The notes under the pieces were generated by a model that did not search any database, was not told where the DNA came from, and saw nothing but the letters and a program-made list of their open reading frames with translations. A program made the position numbers and the translations under genes. A stretch of DNA of 64,000 nucleotides, taken from NCBI RefSeq assembly GCF_027579695.1, contig NC_083577.1, positions 60,600,741 through 60,664,740 of the forward strand. The letters are read 5' to 3'. Below, piece after piece: positions 35,801 to 50,000 of this stretch. Source of the stretch: Neoarius graeffei. Its lineage: Eukaryota; Chordata; Actinopteri; Siluriformes; Ariidae. Each line of letters opens with the position of its first letter. The stretch's first letter is position 1.

Positions 35801-38800
35801 CCTTAAAGCAGGCACTATTGTCAAAGCTGTTTTAGAAAATTAATCAGCACCATCTGATCAATCCGATTCAAGAATACAACAGTGCTGAGGTATACATAAA
35901 ATCATCATACACATGCAACATACTGTGAAACTTTCTTATTTTCTATAATTCTTATTTTCTTATGAACTGTGTACATGAACATCCTACACCCAGAAATATC
36001 CATGAGCCCCAAATGCTCCAACCTTCATAGGAATCCAGATTGATGTCGCCAATATTCTTCACCGCCAGTCCAAACATCGAGTCTTTAGTTCCATTGAGGC
36101 GGGTGGGGACGACGGTGCTCCACTTTCCAGCCTGGTTGACGTAGACATACACTGCTCCCCCCACCTCACCATCTCTCTGGAAGAACTGAGGAGCTCCCAC
36201 CACAATGTCCTGCCATCTGGAGGAACATTCAGGATCCACACACAGGATGATGTGTCACCAATACACACCAATCACATATTAATACACTAGAGCAGCCTGT
36301 TATGTCTATGTCTGCTTTCACATTTAGCAGTCTATTTTAATTCAACTTTGGTTTGTTTGCTTCTTGGTACACTTTTTATTGGGTAAGTGTGAACACCACA
36401 GTGTGAACACCACAGTGTGAACAGAGTAATCAGTCATGTGCAGAGAAATGCAACCTACAGTCATGTGCAGAGAAATGCAGCACTACTAAGCAAACTATAG
36501 TGTGGTTTGATTTCAGTGAAAACATGATTCAATTCAGCTACAGGAAGTGATCGGTCAGTGAAAGATTTTTACATTGTAGTATGTTTCCATATTCTCGCCT
36601 TCCTAGTGTGATTTTTGTTTTCTGATGCCCTTAAAGTTGGCTTTACACTGTTCAATTTTTTAGTCTGATTTTGCTCTCTCATACCAAAATCACACATTAA
36701 AAAACAATTCTTTGCTCATGAGGCGGTTTTTGAACGTATAATATGATGTGCACACCAGTGATCGATTTAGCACCATTGCAACCAGAGAAACTTCTGGAGG
36801 TGTCAGAAATATTTATTAAAATCTCAGATTGTGACCACTGCCTTGATGCTTTGCTAAAATCCATCAACTAGAAACCCAAAGGCTGATGCAAAACTCATAG
36901 GACAGTTGCAAACGATGGCAAAACATAAACAAAATGTGAGATGGTTTGTTGAATTGTGGTAGCAAGAACAATGTCTCTTTGAATATCTCATTTTAACCCA
37001 GCCATGAACAACTCCAAACTCTTCTTCTTTGTCTTTTTCTCTAGACATAACATTACCACTATTACACATAGGGCTTATTTCTGTTTATGAACGCCCATTT
37101 TCTACACAAGCCCAGATCACACTGATTGATGATGTAAGCAGAATGTAGTAATTTCCTTTAATCAAAGAGTATCTCACTAGAGGCTCTTTATTGTATAATC
37201 TGACATGGAGCACAGGTTGTTGAACATTCTGTTATAGAATTAAGTCAAGATCAGCCAAGATAATCCCATATGGAAAAGAAATAGAAGAAACTTATAAAAA
37301 AAATATAACTTTCCATCACCTTCAGTTTATGTTTCATGTATTATGCATCATATAATGAATATGATTTACTCCTGAAAGTGGCCACTTTTGCATTACTGTC
37401 AGACAGTGGTGCTTGAAAGTTTGTGAACCCTTTAGAATTTTCTATATTTCTACATAAATATGACCCAAAACATCATCAGATTTTCACACAAGTCCTAAAA
37501 GTAGATAAAGAGAACCCAGTTAAACAAATGAGACAAAAATATTATACTTGGTCATTTATTTATTGAGGAAAATGATCCAATATTACATATCTGTGAGTGG
37601 CAAAAGTATGTGAACCTCTAGGATTAGCCGTTAATTTGAAGGTGAAATTAGAGTCCGGTGTTTTCAATCAATGGGATGACAATCAGGTGTGAGTGGGCAC
37701 CCTGTTTTATTTAAAGAACAGGGATCTATCAAAATCTGATCTTCACAACACATGTTTGTGGAAGTGTATCATGGCATGAACAAAGGAAATTTCTGAGGAC
37801 CTCAGAAAAAGCGTTGTTGATGCTCATCAGGCTGGAAAAGGTTACAAAACCATCTCTAAAGAGTTTGGACTCCACCAATCCACAGTCAGACAGATTGTGT
37901 ACAAATGGAGGAGATTAAAGACCACTGTTACCCTCCCCAGGAGTGGTCGACCAACAAAGATCACTCCAAGAGCAAGGTGTGTAATAGTCAGCGAGGTCAC
38001 AAAGGACCCCAGGGTAACTTCTAAGCAACTGAAGGCCTCTCTCACATTGGCTAAGGTTAATGTTCATGAGTCCATCATCAGGAGAACACTGAACAACAAT
38101 GGTGTGCATGGCAGGGTTGCAAGGAGAAAGCCACTGCTCTCCAAAAGAACATTGTTGCTCATCTGCAGTTTGCTAAAGATCATGTGGACAAGCCAGAAGG
38201 CTATTAGAAAAATGTTTTGTGGATGGATGAGATCAAAATAAAAAATTTTGGTTTAAATGAGAAGCATTATATTTGGAGAAAGGAAAACACTGCATTCCAG
38301 CATAAGAACCTTATCCCATCTGTGAAACATGGTGGTGGTAGTATCATGGTTTGGGCCTGTTTTGCTGCATCAGGGCCAGGATGGCTTGCCATCATTGATG
38401 GAACAATAAATTCTGAATTATACCAGCGAATTCTAAAGGAAAATGTCAGGACATCTGTCCATGAACTGAATCTCAAGAGAAGATGAGTCATGCAGCAAGA
38501 CAATGACCCAAAGCACACAAGTCATTCTACCAAAGAATGGTTAAAGAAGAATAAAGGTAATGTTTTGGAATGGCCAAGTCAAAGTCCTGACCCTAATCCA
38601 ATCGAAATATTTTTGTATCATTTGTTTAACTGGGTTCTCTTTATCTACTTTTAGGACTTGTGTGAAAATCTGATGTTGTTTTTGATCATATTTATGCAGA
38701 AATATAGAAAATTCTAAAGGGTTCACAAACTTTCAAGCACCACTGTATATTGTTCTGATAAAAACGCAAATCATACAAGTTTCATTTTGTTCAAATTTAC

Positions 38801-41800
38801 TAAGGATCTTATATCTGGTTTCACTGTTGTATGCTTTACATACAAGTTTCAGACAAAGGACATACAAATTTTATAAGATTTCTCTACATCTTTTCCATAT
38901 GGGTTGGGAGCATCTTGTATCGTGTGACAAGTAATAATCTTGCAAGACTGCTGAAAATTAAACCAACTTGAATTCATGCAATGTGAAAATATTCATTCAT
39001 TCATTCATTCAGCTTCAGTAACTGCTTTGTCCTGCTCAGGGTCATGGTGGATTCAGAATCATGGGAACTCTAGGTGTAAGGTGGGAAAACACCCTGGATG
39101 CAAAACTCTGCAGAGAGTAACTTGAGCTCAGGATTGAATTGGGAACTCTGAAGTTGTAACACAGTAATGCTACCTGCTACACCATTGTGCCATCCAGGGT
39201 GAAAACAAATCAGACTAAATAGACCCAAACCAAATATATCAATAGACATGAGAACATTTCTCTTTAGAAATTTCCTATCATGATATTTTTGCATTACTTT
39301 CCTGAACCTTGGTTTCAACCAAGATGCTCTTGGTTGAAACAGTTCCAGCTATGTGCCATACCCGTCTCCATTGAGATCCACAACTGCTACGTCGTATCCA
39401 AATGAAGAGGCAAGTCCAGGTCCTTCTAGCACATACTCAGGCGATAGCATGGTGGACACCTCACCCTCTTTCCTCAGCAGCACCACTGCCCCACTGTGAT
39501 TGGCTCTTGGAGCTCCAGACACCACAATCAATTTGCCCTTCTCAGTAATGCTGTGGCCAGAATCCAGAGAGAAACCTTGGGACAAAAATTCCAAATATTT
39601 TGAAAAAGTTTTAATAATAATAGAAATAAACACATTATAGAGATATGGATAAGTGCTGGCCTCATGATATCATTGCCTCTTAAAAAAGAACTTCATATTA
39701 ATGCATAAGAGTGATACAGTGTGCAAAAGTGGCAACATAAAAAGAAGTTTTTTTAAGTAGTTTATGCAATAAAGTTAATTAGATAACAAGGTTGAAATAA
39801 TTTTAAAAATCTTGGTGTGTGTAATTAACACACATTCCATCTTTACAAAAACTAAAATCTCTACATGGTCTGATAGACCAAGCTAACAAGGCTGTATTTA
39901 ATTTAACTATGTGCAAGCTTAAGAATCAGAAAATTAATAATTGCAATGTTTTGCAATGTGTTGCAAAGCAAAAATCCAACACTAATAATGGTTAAGATTG
40001 CACCTTAGGGGGATCATTATACTCTGTGTTCACAGACACATTAGGAAGAATATTGAACAACTTGTTGAATGAACTGTAATATTTGAATGGTTGTGGGTTT
40101 TGTTGCTGTGGATGAACACAAATTCCAGAAACAAATAAGATATTCCTTAATAGCTTCTTTTTTTATGGCAATTTGAATCCATAATTAAAAATCTTGGAAT
40201 TAGACGGCTCAAATCTGGTGTTAATTTGGTAAAAATTAGTTAAAGTTATAAATATGTAATTTACCTGCAACTTAATATTTGTGAGAAATTCTACATCATA
40301 ATATGAATTAAAAGTATAAAAAAATAGTAGTGAGCAATTGTATCTGCTATGACCATATTAAGGATCAAAACTTTAATGATAAATATTCTAAAATCCTTAG
40401 ATTAAACCTTTAAATTCTGTGGTCTCGTGTATATTAATTTTGTCATTATTAATTATACACTTCAATAAACCCAAATAGGTTCTAGGAACCAAGCATGCTC
40501 TTCCATGTTGATGGCTGACATGACCAGAAAATAATCAGGACTAAACTACCTTTAGGGAGTAGTGAAGATGTACCTTTGCACTGACTACCCAATCCTTGAC
40601 CGAGTGGCGTCAATTTACATCTAACTGCCCGAACTGTTATGAGTCTCAGGATGCTTTCAGTTCAGGTCATGTATAGCGCACATCACTGCCGCATTGCCAA
40701 GATGTGTCTCTGGGGTGATGGGATCAGCAAACCCCCCAGCAATTGTTCTCATTGCAAAGTGTAATGATAAGCCTCGAAAGGACAGATTTAATCAGAAATG
40801 ACCAACGAATGCCCAAGGACTACGTGAAATGGATCTGAGCATATTGGAGGAGAACATCAGAGGCCTTTGATCAAACATAGGTGAACTGTCTAACTTGTGC
40901 CATAAGCTTAAGACAACTATTGTCGTTGCCACTGAGTAATTTCTGGACTCCACAGTGACAGATGGAGCTGAATGCATTACCATTCCTGGATATTCTCTTT
41001 GCTACCACAGAGGCAGACCTAATTCATTATTTGGTGGAATTGGCCTAATGATTAGAGGAGCAGCTTTGGTCACCGGTTCAATTCCCTGGACCAGCAGGAA
41101 TGGCTGAAGTGCCCTTGAGCAAGGCACCTAACCCCCAGGCTGCTCTGGGTATGTTATACGTTGCTCTGGATAAGAGCATCTGCAAAATGCCTGTAATATA
41201 ATGTCTTGAAGGAATTGTTATCTTCCATGACAAGGACCTAGACCCCCCCCCCAGACCTGGAACTGATGTGATTCTCAGTGGCTCTTAAAACTCAGAAGCT
41301 ACTAATTGCTGCAGTCGAAAGACCTACAGTGATATCATCAACTACCTTGATACCAACACCACTAACACCCTGCCCAAACTGACTGATTTCAGTGCCCAAT
41401 CTGTGGTCCTACTAGGAGACTTCAACATTCACCACAAAGCAAAGACTAGCTTGGCAGTCTTACAACAGATGCAGCTAGCCAATGCCTGCTATAGTTCTCC
41501 AACTCTCTTGGGTTGAAGCAGATTGTTACCAAACCAACATGGGAAGACCAGATCCTTGACCTGGTACTGACTTATGCCACTTCACCTGCTAAAACTCTCA
41601 CAAGACTAGGCAAATCTGACCACAACCCCGTCTTAGTCAAGGTAGACATGCCCATCTACAGAGATAAGCCCTCCAGATGAAAGGTTTGGTGCTATGATAA
41701 GGCAGACTACTGGGGCCTAAGAGGACACCTTTCTTCTGTAGACTGGTTGAGAGTCTTCCAAACCAATGACCCTGAACAAGCTTGCAGCAGTGTTATCGCC

Positions 41801-43956
41801 ATCATTTGGGATGCAATGGATATCTTCATTCCGATGGATATCTTCACTCCTTCAGTCACCAGTAAAACCGGCAACAAAGTGTGGTTTAATGATCATTGCA
41901 AGAAGGCTGCAACCAGGAAATGACGGCTGTTCAAGAAACTTAAGAAAAACAACACAGATGAAAACAAAGACAAGTTTGCAAAAGCCAGGAAGGAATACAA
42001 CCAGGTTGAGAAACAAGCAAAAAGAAGGTACAACAAACCTGGGGACGAACTCTCAGATGGAAGCCTCAGCAAAAAATGGTGGAACATGATGAATACCCTT
42101 TCCAGCAGAAAAGCCAGGGCTGATATACCAGTGTTAAAGACCAGAGCCATATCTACAGCACGGCAAAGGAGAAGGCTGAAAAACTAACCCAGACTTTCGC
42201 CAAGAAATGCCAATTTGAGAAGGCAGAAGAACCTGCTCCAGAAGTGCCAAGGACAACTTCACACACCAAGGACAACACAGTCTTCAAACCCTAGGACATC
42301 AGGAAGCTCTTGTGTAAATTAAAACTGGACAAAGCTACTGGTCCAGATGAGGTTCCTACCAGAGTACTGAAAGAGTGCTGTGCTGAGCTCGCAAGCCCAT
42401 TCAGCCATCTGTTTGAATTGTGCTATGGACATGGAGTGTTTCCAAGCCAATGTGAAGTGTGCCTCAGTCATTCCAATCCACAAGAGGGATTCAAAGTTCA
42501 AACCGTCCATGTACTGCCCCATCTCCCTTCTTAGTAACACCAGCAAAATTATGGAGGCAGTGGTACAGACTCAGCTTCAGAAGTACCTATTGCAGAACCA
42601 CCTCATCTCAGACAGGCAGTTCGGATTTAGACCTCATCATAGCACAGCTGACATCCTTATCATCTTTTCTCAACAATGGTCTGATGCTTTGGACAAAGGC
42701 TATGAAATGCATCTTATAGCCCTGGACATCAAGGGCACTTTTGACCAGGTGTGGCATAATGGACTCTGTTCCAAACTCAAAAGCAAGGGAGTCTCTGGCA
42801 AGCTACTGACCTGGATTTCAAGCTACCACTCTAACTGTTCCATCAAAGTGGTTCTAGCTGGTCAATCCTCAACTACTACATCCATCATTGTTTCTGTTCC
42901 CCAGGGCTTTATTTTTAGACCTCTGCTGTTCTCACTCTACACTGATGACCTGGGAGATGAGTGTAAGAACACCCTATATCTGTATGCAGATGATTCCACC
43001 TTATATCTGTGTAAACAGTACAGGTGATGACAGCAGAGCTGCAGCTGCAAGCCTAAATAGGGACCTGGAGAGAATGAGGACCTGGGCAGACAAATGGAAG
43101 ACCTTTGAGCCAGCTAAATGCAAAGCCTTGACCAACTCTAGAAAGAGGAATACAACAAGGTCAGATCTATTCTTCAGCAACACCAAACTGGCAGAAAAAG
43201 ATGAGCTGGAAATCCTAGGAGTTACAAACTACAAGGAGATAAGAAGCTCACCTGGACCTAGCACATCTCCAACATTGTAGCAAGAGCTGGACAGAAGCTT
43301 GGAGCTTTAAGGAGGGTTGCTAACAAACTAGATGTCAAAGGGAGAGCCATAGTCTACAAAGCCCAGGTACACAGCATCATGGAGTATGCTTCACTATGCT
43401 GGATGAGTGCCACTACCACCTCACTAAGGCTTCTTGACTCTATCCAGAGGAAAGCACAATGCATCATTGGTGTGAATGAACAACAGACCAGACTGGAACT
43501 AAAGAGCCTGTCCCTACATCATAGACATCTGGTGGCTGCTACTGCTTTGATCTACAAGATGCACACTAGCTCGTGCCCACCAGACCTGAAGAGGATAGAT
43601 CCTCAGCCGTATGTGATCAGACATGCAACTCGCACAAGCCTATCTATGCCAACTCATACACTCACTGAACCAGTCTCAAGAACCTACTCCACAGGCAGGA
43701 CCTTCATCCACACTGTGGTCCGTATCTGGAATAGATTCCCAGGCAGCATTGTTGGAGAGATTAAGTGATAATAGCTTTCAGTCTTTCAAAATTGTGTTGA
43801 TCACTATTTGCTTTCCATACTGTGATCTCGTAGGGAGAACTTCTTGGTTGCTGTGAACTACTGATTAGCCCTTTTGGTTTACTATTATAGTGCTTTGTTG
43901 CCAATGTTAGTTCATGACCTAGTCATACCTCTTGTGGCTATTGTTCACCATAGCAC

Positions 43957-44025
<69 letters not shown>

Positions 44026-47000
44026 CACACTAAATGATACAAGACACACGTATAATGTAAAAATACAAGTAATGTTCAACAAACACAGTTCAAACCCACC
44101 TAAGTAACTGTTAGCAGGTACAGGCACCAGCTGTGGATCCAAACGATTTTCATCCCCAACCTCATATGGGCCATCATCATAAAAGCCCATTTCGAGGAGA
44201 GTGTTGTTTTTTTGCTCTACCCGCACAATTCCTATGAGTATGAGGCAGGGACATGAGAGGAAATGAGATCAGGGTTGGAAGGTGAAAAGACCATATTAAA
44301 CCAAAACCTCTGCTCTCAGCCAATGAGGATATGTACATGCCAGTTACTGAACAAAAACATTATGGATGAGTGCCTCTCATATGCTCATGATATAAAATGT
44401 GTTGTACTTAAATTATGATTGATTTAACTAAACAATAATAGGATTTACAGTGAAACTAAGTGATACTGTGTGACAGAAAACTAGAAAGCTTTAATTTTTC
44501 ATTCAAGAGTTAATTCTCTTTCCTTGTGCCCAGTGTCACGATCGCTCAGGAAAGAAACTAAGAACCGTTGCTATGCATCTTCATTCACAAACTGCTCCAT
44601 GAAAACAGAGCACAAACACTGGCAGATCTGCCAGTTCACTAAATCTTCCTGAACATTTTAAACTGTGCTCACTCCTTGAATAAACACCTATACCTTTCCA
44701 GTTATAAGCTCCTGGGGCTCCAAAGATGACATAATGGTAGTCTTTGGTGAATGCTGCAGCCAGACCTTGCTGACAGGCACCAAATCTCTCATGACCCCTG
44801 GGACGACCTTCACAGAATTTCCAGTTGCCTCCATCATCATCTGACTGGCCATCAATGCTGAAATCCTGACTGAGTACATAGCAGCGCCCAGTAATATCCC
44901 GTGACTCCTGTGGTGTGTTCACAAACAGCCGTCGTTGGTATCGGTGGGCGCAGGTCTGCCAGAGAAATGGAGAAGACAAACCCACTTATACCTACTACAA
45001 ACACATCACTTGCATATGTGTTATTTATAATCTAAATAGGGTGAAATATTATAGTATTATTGAGACAGTGAGACTTACCACAATCTTTCCCCCTGGCCCC
45101 TGACTCTGTACAGTCACCCCCATCCACTGATTCTCTTTACTCTCCACATGCATATCAGCTAATAACAGAAAAGTAAAAATGTCGTTTTTGCACTTTGTTT
45201 GCACTGCCAAACATTGTAATGCTTAACGTGTGTGTGTGTGCTGTTATTAAAAATATGATATAATAAACAGAAAATTATACGTTGTTTGTCATTATATGCA
45301 AAAACGTAAAATAAATGAAAATTTTTTTTAACTGTCACATCATCTGCCTTAAGTATCAATTTAATAGCCATTTTTTCATGCACCAGCTTGCATTTGTAAT
45401 TTAAGGGTAAAGCCATGATATTTTGTGAAAATCTGCCAATCAAAAATTGAAATCTTGCAAAACTAACCATCATTGTCAAACTCAATCCGCTCGCAGTCAT
45501 CTGTATTAGTGGTGATGTCACAGCTGTACAAACCCCCAGTGATGCTTGCACCCTGTTTGGATAAAGCTTTGGCCCTGGGAGCTCCAATCAGAAGTCTATA
45601 AAAAAATAATAATGATTCATTATTTACATCGTGATATTTACTAACATATACAGAAAGCATATACGTTAATGAAAGCTAAACAGACAATATATACTATATT
45701 TCCTGTATGTTCTTTTCAGTGCAAAGTGCCTCTCTACTGAAAGATTACTGTGTAAATAGTGATTCATGTTCAAATATTTTCTGATATTTGTATTAGTGAA
45801 AGGGAGAGGTTACTGGGTGATGATCAGTATAGACGACACATCACATTAACACCTGCTGTCTGTCTCCTGCCCCCTTCAAGCAGATGGGCTGGGTTAATAA
45901 TTCATGCACCATCCCTGTCATCACATTTAGAGAAAATACACACAGCACTAACTAAAGCAATACAGCAATTCAAATCTATTTACACACTTCTTGTGAGAAT
46001 AATCTATGTTTTTCCTTGCATAAGTTATTTTTAAAATATTTAAATGACTCACACCAAAAAGCTCAGCTTGAAAGTGAGGCAAAGTGGCAATGCTTTAGCA
46101 ATGACCCTCTGGTGTGTAGGCCCACTTAGCTCAAGTTAACACATAACCCATTATAATTGCAGAGTGGCTTATTTTAACAAAACTTTTCCAAGAAGGCAAC
46201 TGGCAAGGCAGACTTTCATAAAGTCAGTGTATGATGCATGTTGCATAGGGAATAAACAACGACAGGAAAAGTTCCTATAGGCTCACTTTTTCCAGGCAAG
46301 GCTCGAGACTGGAGCTCAGAAAATGAACACATAAGCACATGAGACGAGTGGGAGGAAAGCAAGTGTTCAAAATGAGCCCAGATTTTGAAAGAGCTACTGT
46401 TCAGAGACATTATACTGGAGACCTGAATGGTAACCTTGCATTCTGTTGCAAGGGGAAAATAAGTGAATGAAACGTTATCCACTGCATGGAACTATGCTTC
46501 TGGTATCACAAATAACAAAAGTAAACATTCTGTGTAGCAACTCTAAAGATATTAGTCCAAGCATTTGGGAAATGTGAAAGAAAACTAATACAGCACTGAT
46601 AAGCAGAGTAGCGATAACTCAGTGCCCTTACTTACAGCTAACTCAACATTTAAAATAACCTCAGTGACGGAAAGTTTACATTGGGGGTCTAGGTCTATTT
46701 TTGTATGCTTTTGCATTATAAAACCTAAAAAAAATTTAACATGCAAGTGTCTGGCATCTTTTTCTTTCTTGCCAATATGACCTGACAGTTTTTTTTTTTA
46801 CACTGAATCTAAAAACAACCAACCAAAAAAAAATTAATAATAATAATAATAATAATAATTAAAAGACTTTTCTTTATTCTAAATCACAAACACACACAAT
46901 GAAGCCTTTTGGGAGTTTATAAATGTATGTAAGATTGTGGAAAAAAGAAACATATAGGTAAAAAAAAACAACTATATGCAATTCTTTAGAAAATCTTAAA

Positions 47001-50000
47001 TTACTATATCACTGTTTCTACAGGGTTTATAAACACCAAGCACCATACTTAAAGTGCCATTCCACCATTGGATGTATTCTTTGGCATAAAATACAATATA
47101 TTTTGACAACATATATAAATGGTATCACTAGATAGAGAAATCTTTTAGCTTCAAAATGATATATCAAACAATTTTTTGACAACGACAAGTATATTAATTT
47201 TGCGACCAAAGTCACCTACCCTTTTAATTTCCGCGCGTGATGTCATCGGCAGGTTCCCCTTCTTGTGTACCACGTGACGTGTGGCGTGGCACATATTATC
47301 AGCAATGGCAGATAGAACGTGATAAAAATAATACCAATAAATCTAGCTAATACCAATAAATCTAGCTAACTGAAAGATTAACTCAAAATTTTCGCAATTT
47401 TTTTGGCCCCCATATACGAGGAGAAATGACTCTCTCACTTTGGGGGTTTCCTGGTCTAAAAATAGACCGACACGTGGTACACAAGAAGGGGAACCTGCCG
47501 ATGACATCACGTTTCACTACCGCGTGGAAACTAAAAGGGTAGGTGACTTTGGTCGCAAAATTAATATACTTGTCGTTGTCAAAAAATTATGTTTGAGATA
47601 TCATTTTGAAGCTAAAAGATTTCTCTGTCTAGTCATGTTGTCATAAAATATATTGTATTTTATGCCAAAAATATATTATAAAATAATATATTATAAAATA
47701 TATTATAAAATATATTGTATTTTATGCCAAAGAATACATCCAATGGTGGAATGGCACTTTAAAGGTAGACTGCCTTTCAGATTTTTCAGGTTTAGATCAT
47801 AAAAAGAATTTTTGCTGACACCCAATTATTTTTGTTTAGTGGACTGAAAGCTACTGAATTTCAATCACTTTCAATTGTATTAGTTTTGGAGGTTTTTTTA
47901 AAAAATAGAACAATTAATGAACTTAGGGCCACGTGGCCCTAAATTCTCTGCTATTTTTTCCTGCTTCACCGCGACCCAATTCAAGATATTACGTCATGCA
48001 TCACGTGGTGGGCTTTCCCCATTCGCGCAAGGAATTGTGGGATACAAATTTGAAACAGGAGAGAAAAATTGAGGACGTGAGTGTGTGAATGAAACGTGAG
48101 AGACCGACTACAGTAACGGAAAGCGAGAAGAAAAGAAATTATGTTGCGAAGGAAAGGAAACGCAGGACCAAACTAATAAATATCGGCGGTCAGCGAGCAC
48201 CTCAGTGTGATCAGCTGTTCGTTTAGCGACAGAATGATGGAACTGTCAGTGCACGGTCAAGGTAAACCTGTAGATGGCAGTAATACAACACTGTGGATGC
48301 CGGCTGCTGTAAAACCCAAACGATGAAGAAGAAGGTAAACTGCGCATGCGCACACGGACTTCCTCTGTCTGCTTGACTGCGCGAAGCGAGAGATTTCATG
48401 CACATTATTTGCTCGGGAATCCTCTCAAATTAAATAACTTCCCAGTCACAGAATGGCCTGATATTTTGAGAGATATTACAGAAATAAACATATATCACAA
48501 TGACCAAATTTCAGAGGGAACTAAATTTCATCGATGTTATGAAATCAAAAGGCCATCTAGCTTTAAGGTTTAAATAAGCACCTTTGACAGAAGTTGTCTG
48601 TATTACTTGAATTGAATTGCATTTTACAGCGCTAATAAGAGGCGGCACGGTGGTGTAGTGGTTAGCGCTGTCGCCTCACAGCAAGAAGGTCCAGGTTCGA
48701 GCCCCGTGGCCGGCGAGGGCCTTTCTGTGCAGAGTTTGCATGTTCTCCCCGTGTTCGCATGGATTTCCTCCGGGTGCTCCGATTTCCCCCACAGTCCAAA
48801 GACATGCAGGTTAGGTTAACTGGTGACTCTAAATTGACCGTAGGTGTGAATGTGAGTGTGAATGGTTGTCTGTGTCTATGTGTCAGCCCTGTGATGACCT
48901 GGCGACTTGTCCAGGGTGTACCCCGCCTTTCGCCCGTAGTCAGCTGGGATAGACTCCAGCTTGCCTGCGACCCTGTAGAACAGGATAAAGAGGCTAGAGA
49001 TAATGATGATGAGAGCTAATAAGAAGTACAGCAAAAGCATGTGGGAAAAAATAGTACATTTGTTATCACGCTATGTGAATAAAACCTTGTTTCCATAAAC
49101 AAGGTAAAGATTTCGAGCTCTTACTTTGAAAGCATTACAATATGTTTCATTTGTATATCACAAAGTACATTTTATTTCAGTTTATTTCTGTTTATTGCCA
49201 TCTGTTTATTCCCAGGGGAAAAAAAGAATAAGGAGAAGTTGGTTTGCCAAATGTGAGCATGCACCACTCCAACTCTTAGAAACAGCTGTTGAATTTAGCA
49301 TGTCACTGAGGGACAACATTGGCATTTACTTGCTGGGGATTGCAAACTTAGTCTACCAAATATCTCAATGCACTGGAAACAGGCCAGCCATTATAGATGG
49401 GAGGGAAACCTCCTCTTTTCATCTGTGAACTCAGAGCCTCCTAATCTGCTTTGTGGCTTGTGTTCATTCAGATGAGTGGGCAGCTAAGCTGTGGGAGCCA
49501 CAGAATGCTTCATAGGATTGTTACTGGGCCACTCAGCCTTAAGAATGAATGAGGGATTTCATGCCGATCAAAGGATTAATCATCATTGTCCACCATTTTG
49601 CATATAGACTCATTCCTGGCCAAGTCTTGGTCCAGTCCATAGACCTTTACTCCCTTATTCTCTGCCTCTCTCTGTCTGTACCCACAAAGGGCTGGACACT
49701 AAAGCAATCATTCCATATAAGTCCATATAATGCTCCAGCATCAACTGATTTTAGAAGTTCTATACTGTAATATCATAATTTTATAAGGAATATGTTATGA
49801 AACCATATAGTTACTGAATAAACAACTCATCCAATGTGAACACAGAGAATTTATTAGTTCAGCAAATCCTACACCCAACCCCGCCCAGATATTTACGGCC
49901 ACATGAGCTCTGCAGAGAAATTAACATTTCATTCAAACATGCTTTTAAATAAAAACAAAACGAGACCTGAAAGAAGTCAATTCATCCTAGCAGACTGCTT

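Larger units (their letters stand above)
40640..43860 (+). mobile_element. Degenerate jockey/CR1-like non-LTR retrotransposon (LINE)
   Basis: Opposite in strand to ITGA6, in its intron 5. An APE-type endonuclease is recognisable ([39 protein letters not shown]). It is followed by a reverse transcriptase ([43 protein letters not shown]) and a C-terminal region ([11 protein letters not shown]). Stops and frameshifts break the frame many times. Both ends are approximate. Confidence 0.88.

Noticed and set aside
49126-49428. A 100-residue frame in ITGA6 intron 1
   Set aside because: No domain, no splice signals that fit, and opposite in strand to the host gene.
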